Of a stretch of DNA of 64,000 nt, positions 23,256 through 45,147 are shown piece after piece. The notes below the pieces were generated by a model. It was not told where the DNA came from. It saw only the letters and a list, made by a program, of their open reading frames with translations, and did not search any database. The stretch is taken from contig CM040764.1 in assembly GCA_022829145.1 (NCBI GenBank), positions 4,673,552-4,737,551 on the forward strand, given 5' to 3'. A program made the translations under genes and the position numbers. Position 1 is the first letter of the stretch. Each line of letters opens with the position of its first letter. Origin of the DNA: Albula goreensis (taxonomy: Eukaryota; Chordata; Actinopteri; Albuliformes; Albulidae).

Positions 23256-26200
23256 TCCTAATATTCATAAATAATAAACACTGACCAACTGATAAACAGC
23301 TGTAGATACAAAAACACCAAAAAGGGTATAAGAGTAAAATCACTTGTTTTCCTTGTTCTTACAATATTTTGGTGTCATATTTTTACATTGGTCCCAGAAT
23401 TCCTAACAGCATAAACTGCCAGTAACTGATAAGAGATCGTCTGGGATCAGTTTGTGGACAGGGTATCAGTCTTTGAAGATAGGGGAAACCAGATCCTAGA
23501 CCAGCACTCCCATTCTGAGACGCTGTAAGATTAACACTCAGCAATGTCTATCTTTGATGCTTAATTCACCTCATTTGGACTGCAAGGGACAGTTGCCTAT
23601 TTCTGACTGTCTTGCCACTTTTGGAAAATGGAGGTTGGGCAGAGAACACCCACAAAGGGCTGGTCAACCCTGGTGGGTGTAGGCCTGACCTTGTGCATCT
23701 GTGGTAGCGAGATGAAGAATTCCTCCAATGCCATCTTTCCTTCCTATCCCCTCCCGCACCCCCCCCCACCCCCCCCAAAAACAACAAAAGTCACATCCAT
23801 CTACCAGAAGTAAACATGCTCGCACAGAACTGCGAAGTATCTGTAGAATGCCACCTCTAACCCACTACGCTGAAAGAGGTGTGCAGTGGGAACGTACTTA
23901 CATTGGTGCCGAAATGCCGACAACCACCGTTCACCCTCTCTGCCTACGGCAAAGACTGAGAGAGGCTCTGCTCTGCAGAGACCGTCTTTAATTGGATAAT
24001 TTCATTGAAGGGAATCTAATTATTTGAAATGTGATAGGACCGTCCATCAGGACTCTGTGCTAACACAACAAGTTCTGGCTTTAGAATGATTCACCGCATC
24101 AGCAAAAGATAGTCTATCAAAACAAGCTTCCCTGAACAGCAACAAAAGAGAACATTCCACAAAATCAATCCCCATAAATCTTGATGTGTCTAGCCTTCGG
24201 GTTTGTACTTTAATACTTAACAAGACCCCTATCAGCTAAGTGTGATCTGATATTTTTGTAGTTTGTTCTTGCAAGGAAAGCAGTTTATATGTATTTTAAA
24301 TTATTTTTTATAAAGAACTTTTTTTATCATTCCAAAGTTTTTTTCACCAGTGATTCATTGATAAGCTAAAGGCCTCAACCATGAATCAGTCAAACACATA
24401 TCACGAACAGCCCACAAAAGCCCAAGACTCTTCAAAGAGATCTTTGCTAAAATAGAACTTGTGCAGTCAGTTATTTAGCAGAATGAACATCCATCTAAAC
24501 GTTATGTTTTTCCACATTTCACTAGATGCTGGGCCAGCATTTATCGTAATATGTATCCACTATTACATGCCATCAATATCCAGTACCTTTATCAGGACTT
24601 GGATGGTAGAGCTCTTAGGAGAAACACCTTGTAGGCTCAGAGTAGTCTTGGAGGGCCAGTAGGGGGCAGTCTTCTGGACCAGCCAAGATCCAATGAATCA
24701 GCCTGACATTACTGAGTATGTATTGTGAAATTATTTTAAAAATAATTTAAAATAATTGACTCAGATGAAATAAAACATATTTGAAAGGTATCCTTTCAAA
24801 GTCTGTGTCTCCCCCATTATTGCAAAACAGCGTAAATATATTTTTCTGTGACTGACAAGATTTGTTTGAAACTTTACAATGTTCTGGGAACAAAACTTTC
24901 ATAATGTTATGGCAAAATCTGATGGGAATATAATTAAAATATTTTCTGAAATGCTAGGAATAATTTGACTTGGCTGGATCGAACTGGTTTTCCCGCAAAA
25001 TACTGACTCCCATTCCCTGAATTTGGTTTGCCACCTAATCCCTTCCCCAGCTCATTACTGCAAATCACCATGAGGTTCTCCATTGCCAAACCTAGTTAAA
25101 TAAAGGTCAAACAATAAAAAAATATGTTTCATTTTCCTTGACGAGTTATGTCTGAAAGTCCCTTGTAATTAATGTTATACACATGAGATCGGAACTGGAA
25201 CAAATTACATTTCCCCAGCAGTGGACAGTAAATGTAATCTAGCAGAATCACATTTATTTATACCTGGATAACCACAGAACACCTATTTTTGAAGTGACAA
25301 AATGACACGGAAATCAAACACAGGCTGCCAGTGTAACAAAAACTGACCCACAATGCATCTGTAACCTTGAAATATAAGATCCATTTTCTCTGTACCGAAT
25401 GCACAATGGGACAACCCAAGAGTGAAGTTAAATCAATAGTAATGATTTGCTCCATGGGTTGTTTTTTTTTTTTTTTTTTTTTGCCTCCAACTAGCTACCA
25501 TCCATGATGGCTTCACATGAGTTTAAGCTGTCTTTGAGCTGTCCTCCACTTCAGCGGACTGCATCTTAATTTGTTCCCTGCTGCACGGAGAGGATACATT
25601 CCTCCAACGACCTGACTGCCCTTTGTGGTGCTACTCTACGTCATTCACAGCTGAATAATGCCGAGAGCGTTCCATCACTCTCTGACTTTTCCATTAGTTT
25701 TGGTCTAATTCAATTAAGACAGCTGGAAACATGCTATTATATTCATGTGCCAACTTCAGATGTTTTCTCTTTATTTTCAGACAAGTATTTAGGTCATTGC
25801 TAGCTGTCTGGAAGATATAAGACTGTCATAAGGATACATTTATACCATAATGTCATGGTATATATTTATACATTAAAATATAAATGTATTTATTGGAATA
25901 CCTATGTAACTTTAGTGTACAGAAAATGCTTGGGGCTGTGAAAGAGAACATCATAAGGACTGAAGTCACTTTTATTTTTACTTTTCGTAACAGCTGTGAA
26001 GCATTAAATACTTGACATTCCCAGCTTTAGCCTATGCTGGCATTATGGTGTATAAATGGAGACGAAAGCACTTAAAATTCTAAAAGGGTTCTAAAAAGGA
26101 TGTTCTATGTATGTATGTACAAATATATACTGGTATGCATATATAAATATACATGCTATACATATATATGCACACACATATATGCATACCAATTTCTGTG

Positions 26201-28320
26201 TGGACACATATTTTGAACCTCATTTTAAACCCCATTCACCACCATATAAAGGAGGTGATTTTAACTTGAAATGGGTTGGGGGTATCAAAGTTAACAACAG
26301 AAAATTAATACATATTTGAGAGGGGTGTTTTAACAATTACTGAATAGTTTGATTGTAAGGCTTCAAGGAAACAGTGTTACTTGTCCAGCCCTGTGGAACT
26401 GGTGAGAATTGGAAGAAAGCAACACACAAATAGGTGTCGGCCAATAATTTTATATCTAATTGGATTCTAGTTGCACCACTATGAGTTTCAGAACATTACA
26501 ACGAAACATTATAGTCCTGTTCACAGTTTGAACATAAGTGTTCCAACTCCAGACAAATTTAAGCTTCTAAAGGCCACTGTAAAAATTCACACAATGCATC
26601 ATACATGTGTACTTCAACCGACTTACGACCGAAGATGACACGGTGACGTATATCTTGTGAGTTTATCATAAAAACACATCTGCTTTCAGGCAGTGGTTTG
26701 GTTGATCATCGGATCAACAGTCTCGCTTTTCCCAAAAGAGGTTTAAATTATCTTACTTTCAACTGGAACAACACACAATGGAGTGTGGCTGTCTTGCAAA
26801 TAACAGCATGGTGTGATTCAGATACGGGGTTTTTTTTTCATGACATGCTTAGTAAGATGATGAATGTTTTCCCCTGGCCATAATAGTTAATCAACTGAGT
26901 AACTACAGAATGAGTATTTGATAGAGGCACGTGCGCTAGGCTCTGCCAAACACCCGCTCCAACCATACGCTATGTTCTTGCTAATTGTTCTGTAATGAGG
27001 TTTTGTTGATACTGCGGGGCAGGACACTCCCCGTTGCTGTGGTTGAGTAAACAGCCACAACAATGAGAGGTGCTTCGCCTCCAGAGCCTGTCATTGTTCA
27101 GCGATCACATTGTCAACCCTTGAGGTGATACGGATGGTAACTCCCATGGAATGATTTGCATTGTTTCCGTACTTTAAACTTCTGGACCGCGGGCGAAACA
27201 CACGACACGCGCTTTTCGGCCAGCTACCCCGGGTCCGATGCTGGCATCAGCGGACTGACCACCATATTTTTTTACACAATATAATTCAGTTTGAAACGTG
27301 ATCCGCCTATGAGGCCACGCTGTCAGGGATATTTGGAATTCCAGTGGGATAAAATAAACAAAAGCATGGCAACGGTGAAGTTTTCCTTTCCTGCTGGGAA
27401 AGAGCACATCATAACTCCTGAGATATCGATATCATAGCAATGGCAACACACCCATTCCCGAACTGTCACAATACATGAAGGAGTTTAGACTGCTTGCAAA
27501 ACATAAATTAATGCTTGAAATTCATTTCAATAATCTTAAATGTTATTACTGTAATCAATGCTGCGTGCCTTTTTCCCTTATCCACAACAATTTCCATCCA
27601 GGGACGCTTCTGTGTGTGCAGGGCAGGGGGAATACAGTCAAGTGCTATGGGCAAAATAGGGATATGCCAACCCCCCCCACGTTCAATTTTAAAAAATTAT
27701 GCGCAAAACTGCCAATTTTTCGCACTTTAAACCCGGACTCTAGACATTTGTAATGAATGAATAATGTTTGCTTACCATTTAAAAGTGGATCTTTCTGGCT
27801 TTTGCTGCAGCGAACTCCTCGATTATCTTTGTGTAATCCAATTTACTGCAAAATTGGTGTTCAATTGGAATTTCGGCTAATTTGTGTAGCCGGTCCTATG
27901 ACATGAGAATTCTTTAAGTCTGGAAAAACTCCACTCTGCTGATAACACCGTGATGGGGAAAGTTAACATTAGACTAAGGGCAATGCTTAAGTTTGGATAG
28001 GAATCGAAAACATTTTGCCGGTAAATGTATTACTGTACCCTGTTTTCATTTTCCAAAGCTAGGCTAGTTGCTGCACTCGAACTGACATTAGCATCTTCAG
28101 CGGAATCAGAACGTTTCAGGAAAAAGTTTGTTAATTTTGGACAGCTTTTCTCCTTTGCTTGTACATGCCTTCTGCATTCAGCACCACTGGGCTTAGAACA
28201 TTTCCTTTTGATAATCGTTGCTACTGTATCTCATATGATACCGAAATGTTTCGGAAGTGTCCACCTCATGCCAACGTCATCGATTACTCACAGATTAGGC
28301 TCTTAATTTAAATTTTTTTT
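23256..28320. other. Intergenic DNA without a recognised gene
   Basis: The segment contains a C-rich run at 23,758-23,776, a poly-T run at 25,462-25,482, an AT-rich tract with many TATATA/ATGCAT steps at 26,100-26,190, and a CpG-rich patch near 27,185-27,240. One CTCF-like motif is listed separately. Open frames here lack family motifs. Confidence 0.5.
24656..24669 (+). promoter_or_regulatory. CTCF-like motif, full consensus match
   Basis: CCAGTAGGGGGCAG fits every position of the core consensus CCASYAGRKGGCRS. It reads on the plus strand, about 7 kb beyond the 3' end of the amotl2 coding region. Confidence 0.5.
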
Positions 28321-28330
28321 TCACAGTGCG

Positions 28331-28344
28331 GCGCCCCCTAGTGA
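28331..28344 (-). promoter_or_regulatory. CTCF-like motif, 13 of 14 match
   Basis: The minus strand reads TCACTAGGGGGCGC. It faces the motif at 24,656 and lies about 3.2 kb beyond the amotl2 stop codon. Confidence 0.45.
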
Positions 28345-29600
28345 CCGGCGTGTGTGTATTTGTGTGTCCGACACCTAACTGTTCTTTATTCAAGTATATT
28401 GACATAACTTTTGTCAATTTTATCATCTGCAATTCAGTTAATCATACATACTTTTGAACTATACAAGCAGGACTTTTTGTCCAATTGTTGCCCCATTAGG
28501 TGTGCTGGGAGTGCAGAAGGGCAAGCATTCTCATGAAGCAACCTGAGAAGATCTGCAGGTGAGATTCACACAGTGGTTTTTGTTGTTACCGCACCTGCTA
28601 GCCTGGAGGTGGGGGGAGAATGCGCCCTATTTCAGTACTGTTCACACAAAGAATGGCAACTAAGATCTTGTCCATATAAAGCTACTGTGGCATAATGGTT
28701 ATAAGGTTTTTATGTATGATAAGTATTGCTATGTGTACAGCAGAACCATAGTATTTCATAACTGATTTAACCCACTAGAAGGTGAAGGAGAAATCTGGGG
28801 CTTCCAATTTGATGGAAATTTACCAAGAAACCAGTATGGCCTGGAATAGACACTTGAGGAATGTTTGACATGTCATTCCAGTCAGTCATCGAAAATGAAT
28901 TATTGTTCATCTCTTTTAGAACACTCCCATCCTCTAGGGGTGTTTTGGCTGATTTGGAAGTTTCCTGTGTAATTCCCGCATTGATCTTCCATGATAAATT
29001 AATGTGAATGAACTTCAAACAATCCAGTGCACATATCCTTGAGATCATACCCTTCCCAGAGCGACCTAAGGCCAGAGACTGGGAGACTGGGGGACATTTT
29101 TGGGAGGGGGGAACGTGTCAAAAGTGTTGCGATGCTGTTTGTATGGCCGTTCTTTGGCAGGTGGCAGAGCTATTTTTCTGTGAAGCCAATCAGTTGGGCC
29201 TCCTCGGCTGTGAATAGGAGAGGACATGCCACACATACTTGTGCAGGAATGATAAGAGCAGCTTGTACAGGCAGATTAAAAAATGTTGTCAGGAGGATGT
29301 TATGGCACCAACCCCCCATTCCTGGAGTCCAGTTCTAATGCTTTGCTATCGTCTGCATGAATTTGACAATTTGACAAGTGCTACCCAGAGGACTGTTTTA
29401 CTGTCTAAACCATATGTTTCATTGTGCAAGTTCAAGAAAAACAAAAATGTCTTGTTTACATATATATTACTGTATTTATTGTATTAATGAAATGTTTCTG
29501 GCATTTCAATACAAAATTCCCACATTTTAGAGGTTCACAGCAACATCTAAGCATGGGTCAACCAACCTGAACAGGGTAGCTAGACTTAGCCCTGTTGAAT
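28345..29600. other. Intergenic DNA downstream of amotl2
   Basis: No gene was recognised. A tttatt at 29,475-29,480 (AATAAA on the minus strand) and T-rich tttatt sites near 29,606-29,630 are candidate polyadenylation signals for amotl2, but none can be chosen from sequence alone. Confidence 0.4.
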
Positions 29601-29604
29601 TTTT

Positions 29605-31563
29605 TATTTTTTTTTTTATTTTTACACTGTTATAACTTAATTGTAATGCAAATCTTTGGCATTATGTTCGTGGCACTAAATACTTAAGAATACAAATATT
29701 TATACAAAATATATTAAGTTTTCGGTTTCAAAAACAGTCTTTCTGTAAACAGAACATGAATGACGAAACAGTTAGCGTTAGGATTTTCCTTGCGACACGC
29801 CGACCAGCAGCAGCGTCACCAAAGAAAATACAAAAATAGAGGGATAGCATTTGGAGAAGATCAAGGGTACAATCAATCCTCACTCCCAAAAACAACGGCC
29901 ACTCAATACACTCCACACTTCCTTTCAAACAGCCCACAGATTTAAAAAATGACATCAAAAAACAGACATCAACAGAGACTTCCATTAATTCTACGTATAA
30001 GGAGTATAAAACTCCACACATGTGCATTCGAGGCATTTATGTTAGCCAGCAACCGCAAGGTTCTTTCTTGCTGCTTTAAGACATTGTCTCGGACAAAACC
30101 AAAAATGGGGCTGTCGGCAAACAGAATGCCAAGCTAGATCCAAATAAGGCAACTTACTTCCCAAGTTACTGAATATAACTACTTGTCAACTTAGAAACCC
30201 ATTGACAGAACCAGCTACTAGGGTAAGGAGGAAATAAATAGACCAAGCAGACGAATAGAATGCTTGTCATTTTAAAATTGTGTGTGAGTGGGGGAGGGGG
30301 GCTGGTATGAGTGGCTGATGTCAAACAACTGATTTGCCATTTTCTCCCACCAGGGGCATTCCAACAGGGCAGGAATGTGGGAAGATCAGTAAGAAGGACA
30401 CAGGGCAGAAACCGTCCTTGGTCCAAAACAATATCTCGCTCTTTAAGAGGTTGTTTGAAAAACAAGATGATTTCTATGAAAGGTGACCAACGTTCTCTGT
30501 GAAAGCCAGCAGGTTGCCATTGCTTTCCAGGAAGGGTCCCTGCTTGCATTGAGCGGCACACAGTGGGCCTTGTCAGGCATTAACATCCGATTGCCGGCTG
30601 TGGTGCAAATTTAATCCGGCTAAACGGTGGACCTCCGTTTATCTGCATTTCGCAGAAACCAACACCACTCTGTGGAATTGTTGCCGTGCAGGCTGAAATT
30701 TTTGCTACACGGGGAGAAGTTGCTCTGCAGTGTGGAATTGCTGCAGTACAGATCGGAATGTGCCAGGGCAGCGGCCCTTGCAGTTGACTTCCTATAAGCT
30801 TCACAATGCACCGCACTGCACTAGGAAGGGCATTACTGAGAGGAACAACAGAAGGCCTGGTTGTCAAGGGAGATGTCAGGCATTTCCTTACAACAAAAGA
30901 TTTGAAAACTCAATGAACACTACAACTCCATACCACACGGGAAACATACATACATAAAAGCACACACATATATATTAAGATGGTAAGACTTCAAAATAAT
31001 AATAAAATAATTATAATAAAAAATAATAATATACATTCAGGAATCTTTTTCTGTCTTGAAGGCAAGAATTAAGTGCTGAAATGACAGCACTTTTCAAACA
31101 CTCACATGAGAAGCAGCAGCTAAATATATATTATAAAAAAAGGTTTGTATATATATATATACAGTTGGAGTCCGTCAGCTGCCTTCGCAAGTGAAATACT
31201 GTCCTTGTACCTCAGAAGATTCACAGCGTCTCTTGCACCAGGCAGATTTTTAAAATAGCAGAACCCAAAGAGTCCTTATTTTAGAGTAGACGAGCACCCG
31301 AAGCAAAGCTCAGCTTTCTTCTTTGTGCCACCCTACAGTCTGTCCTTTCGCAGAAACGAAGCAAAAAATGTCCTGTTTCCGCATCACTGAATTGGCTTTC
31401 CACAGTCAGGAGGAGCCAGCCTTTCTCTGAAGATCTTCGCAGCTTCTGAGAGGTGAAGCACAGAGTCATTTTCTTGTGTGAACTGCAGGAGTATAGACAT
31501 TTCCTCCTGCCCCCTTACTGGCTAGCTTTTGTCCTGTGGAATCTCGTCCTCCTCTGGTCCCAC
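29605..31563 (-). other. amotl2: Probable amotl2 3' untranslated region
   Basis: The stretch follows the stop codon at 31,564-31,566 and reaches the minus-strand AATAAA sites near 29,606-29,630, giving a 3' UTR of about 2 kb. It contains an AT microsatellite near 31,148-31,162 and two similar 61-base blocks at about 30,672 and 30,733 (tggaattg(t/c)tgc...). The downstream limit is inferred, not seen. Confidence 0.35.
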
Positions 31564-41168
<9,605 letters not shown>

Positions 41169-41440
41169 TCAGCACCATATTTAAATAAATGTGTGAAGTT
41201 TGAGTGATGTGGTAGTTTCAACAACTGCAACCTATTTTGAACTGAGTTCCTCTGACTTCCAGACACTTAAGTGCAAAGTAAAATTACACCACTGCAAACA
41301 AAATATGCACGGCACTCACACCGCCCTATGAATAGACTTGATGTGACAATGACTTTGGCAGAGGAGGTAAGTCCTTTTCAAAGACCTATAACCCCAGCTG
41401 AAGTAAGTGGTTCCAATTACAGCTGGCTTAGAATTGCTGC

Positions 41441-41855
41441 CATTCCAGAGGTTCATACACGCCATTCCAGCTAAACAAAATTACACAAAACAAATTTAAA
41501 GTTGCACAGGAATGCACGGAGCCCGTGTTTTCCCGAAATACTCTGCATTGCAGGAAGAGTGTCCAACCAGCGGTAAAAGCAAGCCACGCGGTCCCGTGCT
41601 GAATAGAGAAAGGGACTGCTTTCTCTTCTCTAGGCCACATGTAGCCCTGATACAACTGTCGGGTCTACGTGCTCCAGCATTCAGGGGTTACTGTCATAGC
41701 AACTTCCTATTGCCCCCAAATATCAATTAATTTACCCTCTAGGGGCTTTCCTGGACCCCATATGGGAGGCTCAATATTCAATCACTGAAATTGGTATTCG
41801 ATACTGACATATTTTTGACTATGTCAAAACAAAGGTAAATGCTTAGCTTGGAATG
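41441..41855. promoter_or_regulatory. amotl2: Cluster of four TEAD-type motifs in amotl2 intron 1
   Basis: CATTCC occurs at 41,441-41,446 and 41,463-41,468, and GGAATG at 41,509-41,514 and 41,850-41,855. The last reads TGGAATG and is followed by GCGCATGACGC. TEAD factors bind CATTCC/GGAATG, and AMOTL2 is a known YAP/TEAD target. Confidence 0.5.
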
Positions 41856-42535
41856 CGCATGACGCACCGTGCAAGGTGTTCAGTATCAAAACAAAATGTA
41901 CAGCGCATACATAATTGACCTAACCAGATAAAAAGCAGATTAGCGTTTGTAATAAATACATATTTCGAAAACAACAACGTACGAGCAGAGAGTAGCTTGG
42001 TGCAGTTGTGGATGCGTGTTATTTTGTTTAGATCATCGCCTGGGAAATAACCAAATTCCATGTTATTGCCTCACAACTTTCATTACACTCCGGCTGCGGC
42101 TTTTAGAAATATCAAGTATGTAATCCGCCAGTTTGTCGGAAAAACTGAATCAATTTATTTCGTTGGTGAAAACAACAGCGCAGAGTATAACCTTATAATA
42201 GTAGGCTGTATGGTTTTGCATTTAAAAGCGAGCTAAAAGAAAAACAGCAAAAGATTACCAATGTGTTTTCTAAATCCGCAAAGTTAGCTGGAGGTACAAC
42301 GGCCAAGTAAACGTAGCTCTAATTTCCCACTTGAAACTTTGGTAAAGTACCACAGCACTACGGTTAATATAAGGATTGCTTTTCTTATTATACACGCAAT
42401 GTGTTATTTATCCATGATAAATAAAGAAAACAAATGATTGTAACTAATACATGAACGTAACGATAATCATTTCAGGTTTCTGTACTGATCTAAGCAAAAT
42501 CACCACGATGGCTAAAAAAACCCTAAAATACTCAC

Positions 42536-42700
42536 CAGCTCAAAGACTCATCACAGAAAGTGGTTTTGGACGGGTACTGTGTGCGCACTTAATTCCTTAT
42601 TGTTTGAAAGGTAATCCTCAATCTTTCTTTCGAAACCCAGTACAAGATCCACTGTTTTGCGCTTGTGGATGTGTCCGGGTATCGCGCTTGCTGTAGACTG
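42536..42700 (-). other. amotl2: Probable non-coding first exon of amotl2
   Basis: The donor GAGCTG|GTGAGTATT lies at 42,536. The upstream end is set by a TATA-like TTATTTATTA (plus 42,726-42,735), which would place the start near 42,700. Intron 1 then runs to the acceptor at 41,141. There is no protein evidence, only position and signals. Confidence 0.45.
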
Positions 42701-42723
42701 AAGCTGGGCTGTGAGCGCACTCA

Positions 42724-42776
42724 GCTAATAAATAACTGAGTGCTGATTGTTCGCGGAGCCTGGAATGTGCGGAATG
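42724..42776 (-). promoter_or_regulatory. amotl2: amotl2 core promoter with paired TEAD motifs
   Basis: Read toward amotl2, two CATTCC motifs (plus GGAATG at 42,762-42,767 and 42,771-42,776, spaced 3 bases apart) lie about 30 bases upstream of a TATA-like element. Tandem TEAD sites of this kind are typical of YAP-responsive promoters. Confidence 0.55.
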
Positions 42777-42816
42777 CGCGAGCTCCAGGTTCTCCAGGGA
42801 TCAAAAGCAAAACCGC

Positions 42817-42821
<5 letters not shown>

Positions 42822-42892
<71 letters not shown>
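42822..42892. repeat. (GA)n microsatellite upstream of the amotl2 promoter
   Basis: An uninterrupted purine run of about 35 AG units lies about 50 bases upstream of the paired TEAD motifs. Confidence 0.97.
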
Positions 42893-42894
<2 letters not shown>

Positions 42895-43936
42895 GCAATA
42901 TAATCCACTGGCGCATGGTCGGATAGGAATCAATGGAAAATGTTATATTTTACAAAAAAAAAAAAACCTTGCTGGACTAGTCCTCGAAAATTGCATATTA
43001 GTTCAAGTCTACATAATTTTTTTTCAAGACTTAGTGTCTCTGCCACATTAGACAACTGCGCCGTATGTCGCATTATATAATTTAGAAACACATTATAGCT
43101 GAATGGAATTCAAGATTCATTGGAAGTTGTCTCAAATCGTTGTTCCAAATGTCCAATTAATTCTCAAAAGTGTGACATTTTCACGCTGAATGCATTAATG
43201 TGCATATACCGTTCTATCTTATGAATGTACGGTAACTGTATGGTATCTCTGGGTTTTAGAAAGACATACAACATTCTTCTTCCTCATATTATAACGTTGA
43301 TTAAGATTATCATTCATTTGGATCCCACATCCTGCCCTATACATTTATGGTTGGGCCATTGTGCAATTATGTGTGGAACACCATTTCCACAATTGCCCAA
43401 TATTCATATGTCTTCCTGGCATACTTATTCAGAGAGGAAATAATGAAACAAGTAACCTGCACCAATGTAAAGACTCATCATCTTCATAATCATAATAATC
43501 ATAATAAATCATGGGCCATTTTCTTTTAATGCATTCTCAAGGATGAAGTTATATTAAAAGGAAAGGGAAATTAAATGAATGAAAATGTGGGTAAAAATGT
43601 CTCCTGATGAACATGTTGAGAAAAGGTCATGACAATGAGATGAAGGAGGAACTAATCCAGAGGACCTGCATGTGTCTCCAGCAACGTTGCCCAGTTGGAG
43701 CAGTCTGAGTTTCTGCCACTACGAGAAAACGACAGTCCACACTATCAGAGCTATGTGCTAGGTTATAGACACCATGTGCATACGGCTCCAGAATGCGTTG
43801 AGTGATTTCAGAAGATTGACATGCTAAGGAGAAAGCATGCAGACCGCATACCAGACATGACCATGTCTGAGTGGCTTGGAGCCATCATAATATGTCCAAT
43901 TTTGTGTTCAGTTGGACAAATTTGAAATGAGATTAA
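42893..43936. other. Intergenic DNA upstream of amotl2
   Basis: The stretch is AT-rich with an A-run at 42,952-42,965 and cataat repeats at 43,480-43,510. No gene was recognised. Confidence 0.5.
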
Positions 43937-44126
43937 GGCCAGAATTCAATCAACATTTGTCCTTAACTTTGGCCCACAGACTTACATTTTTATCTTTACA
44001 GGACACTTTGGCGAATCTAACAATCAAGAAAATGAACTCTCGTTTCTTCTTGTGTACAGAAGAAGCGTAACACCCTTATTCAATCGTACATAAAAGTTAA
44101 GGACAAATGTTGATTGAATCCCGCCC
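43937..44126. mobile_element. 190-bp MITE, PIF/Harbinger-like
   Basis: The terminal inverted repeats begin GGCCAGAATTCAATCAAC and (other end, inverted) GGGCGGGATTCAATCAAC, then share ATTTGTCCTTAACTTT. The element is flanked by TAA on both sides (43,934-43,936 and 44,127-44,129), the target duplication of PIF/Harbinger elements. It is too small to code. Confidence 0.8.
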
Positions 44127-44454
44127 TAAGTGTTTTTGAGTCCGTGGTGACGTTAGTGAGTGGAGGCTGGAGACAGTGACAGACAGTGGACAGCCTCAAG
44201 GATGGTTTTGTAAGCACCATCTGTTCCCTTGCGTTCAGTAAATATTTGAGACGGCCCCCTCTTTTAATGACAGTAGATTTTGGAGTGTTTGTACATTGTA
44301 ACTTCTGACATTCATATAGCCAAATGCATAATGACTTTCATTAGAAACATAAACATTGCTGTACTCATGCGTATGATGAGCAAGTCGAAAGATGCATCTA
44401 AAAAATGTATTATGTTTTGTATGCGTTTTCAAAATGTGGACATGAAGAATTACT

Positions 44455-44785
44455 GTGTGTGCCCGTGTGTGTGTGTGTGTGTGTGAATATGTTTGTGTGT
44501 ATGTGTATGCTCATGTGTCAGCGCGCGTGTGTGTGTATGCACCTGCATGCTTGCGTGTGTGTGTACATACATGCACCTGTGCATGTGTGTGTGCGCGTGC
44601 ATGTGCACGTGTCGGTGAAAGAGCAAGTGGTCGGGAGGCAGCTGTCCCTGGAAGAAAATCCTCGGGTTAGTCACAGCTCTAAGAGATACATTGTTCTCCT
44701 CACACCAGGCAGTGTGAAGTAAACCTCTCCATCTGCTGCCCCCTCTCACCCCGAGCAAACAGATACACATGCCTCTGTGCACCAG

Positions 44786-44830
<45 letters not shown>

Positions 44831-45110
44831 CACCACCATCCCTTTCTCTGTCAGTCACGCACAGATGCACAAAAACAGACAAAGCATATACACTATGAAC
44901 ATGCAGATGCACACAAAACACATACGCGCGCACGTACACATACGAAAATATTCATACACACAGAGATGTGCATGAAACACACAAACACACATGCATGCAG
45001 CACACACTAACGCAGGTGCACGAACACGCGCAGGCGTATACAGTAGCACACACACAAACACACACATTCCCTCTTACACACTCTGTCACACATGCTCACC
45101 TACACGTACA
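44455..45110. repeat. Compound GT/CA-rich region
   Basis: GT-rich alternating purine-pyrimidine DNA (about 44,455-44,612) is followed by a pure CA run (44,786-44,824) and a longer CA-rich degenerate stretch to about 45,095. The open frames in it are low-complexity artefacts. Confidence 0.9.
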
Positions 45111-45125
45111 AGAGCATATGCAAAA

Positions 45126-45147
45126 CGGGGAGGGGGGGGGGAGGGGA
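45126..45147. repeat. G-rich tract
   Basis: A run of G tracts (four or more G with single A breaks) could form a G-quadruplex on the plus strand. Confidence 0.8.

Noticed and set aside
31161-31185. CAGTTGGAGTC, reminiscent of the terminal repeat of Tc1-type elements
   Set aside because: Only about 10 bases match; the following bases differ and no second terminus was found.
44742-44760. Possible CTCF motif (minus GAGGGGGCAG)
   Set aside because: Only the 3' half fits the consensus.
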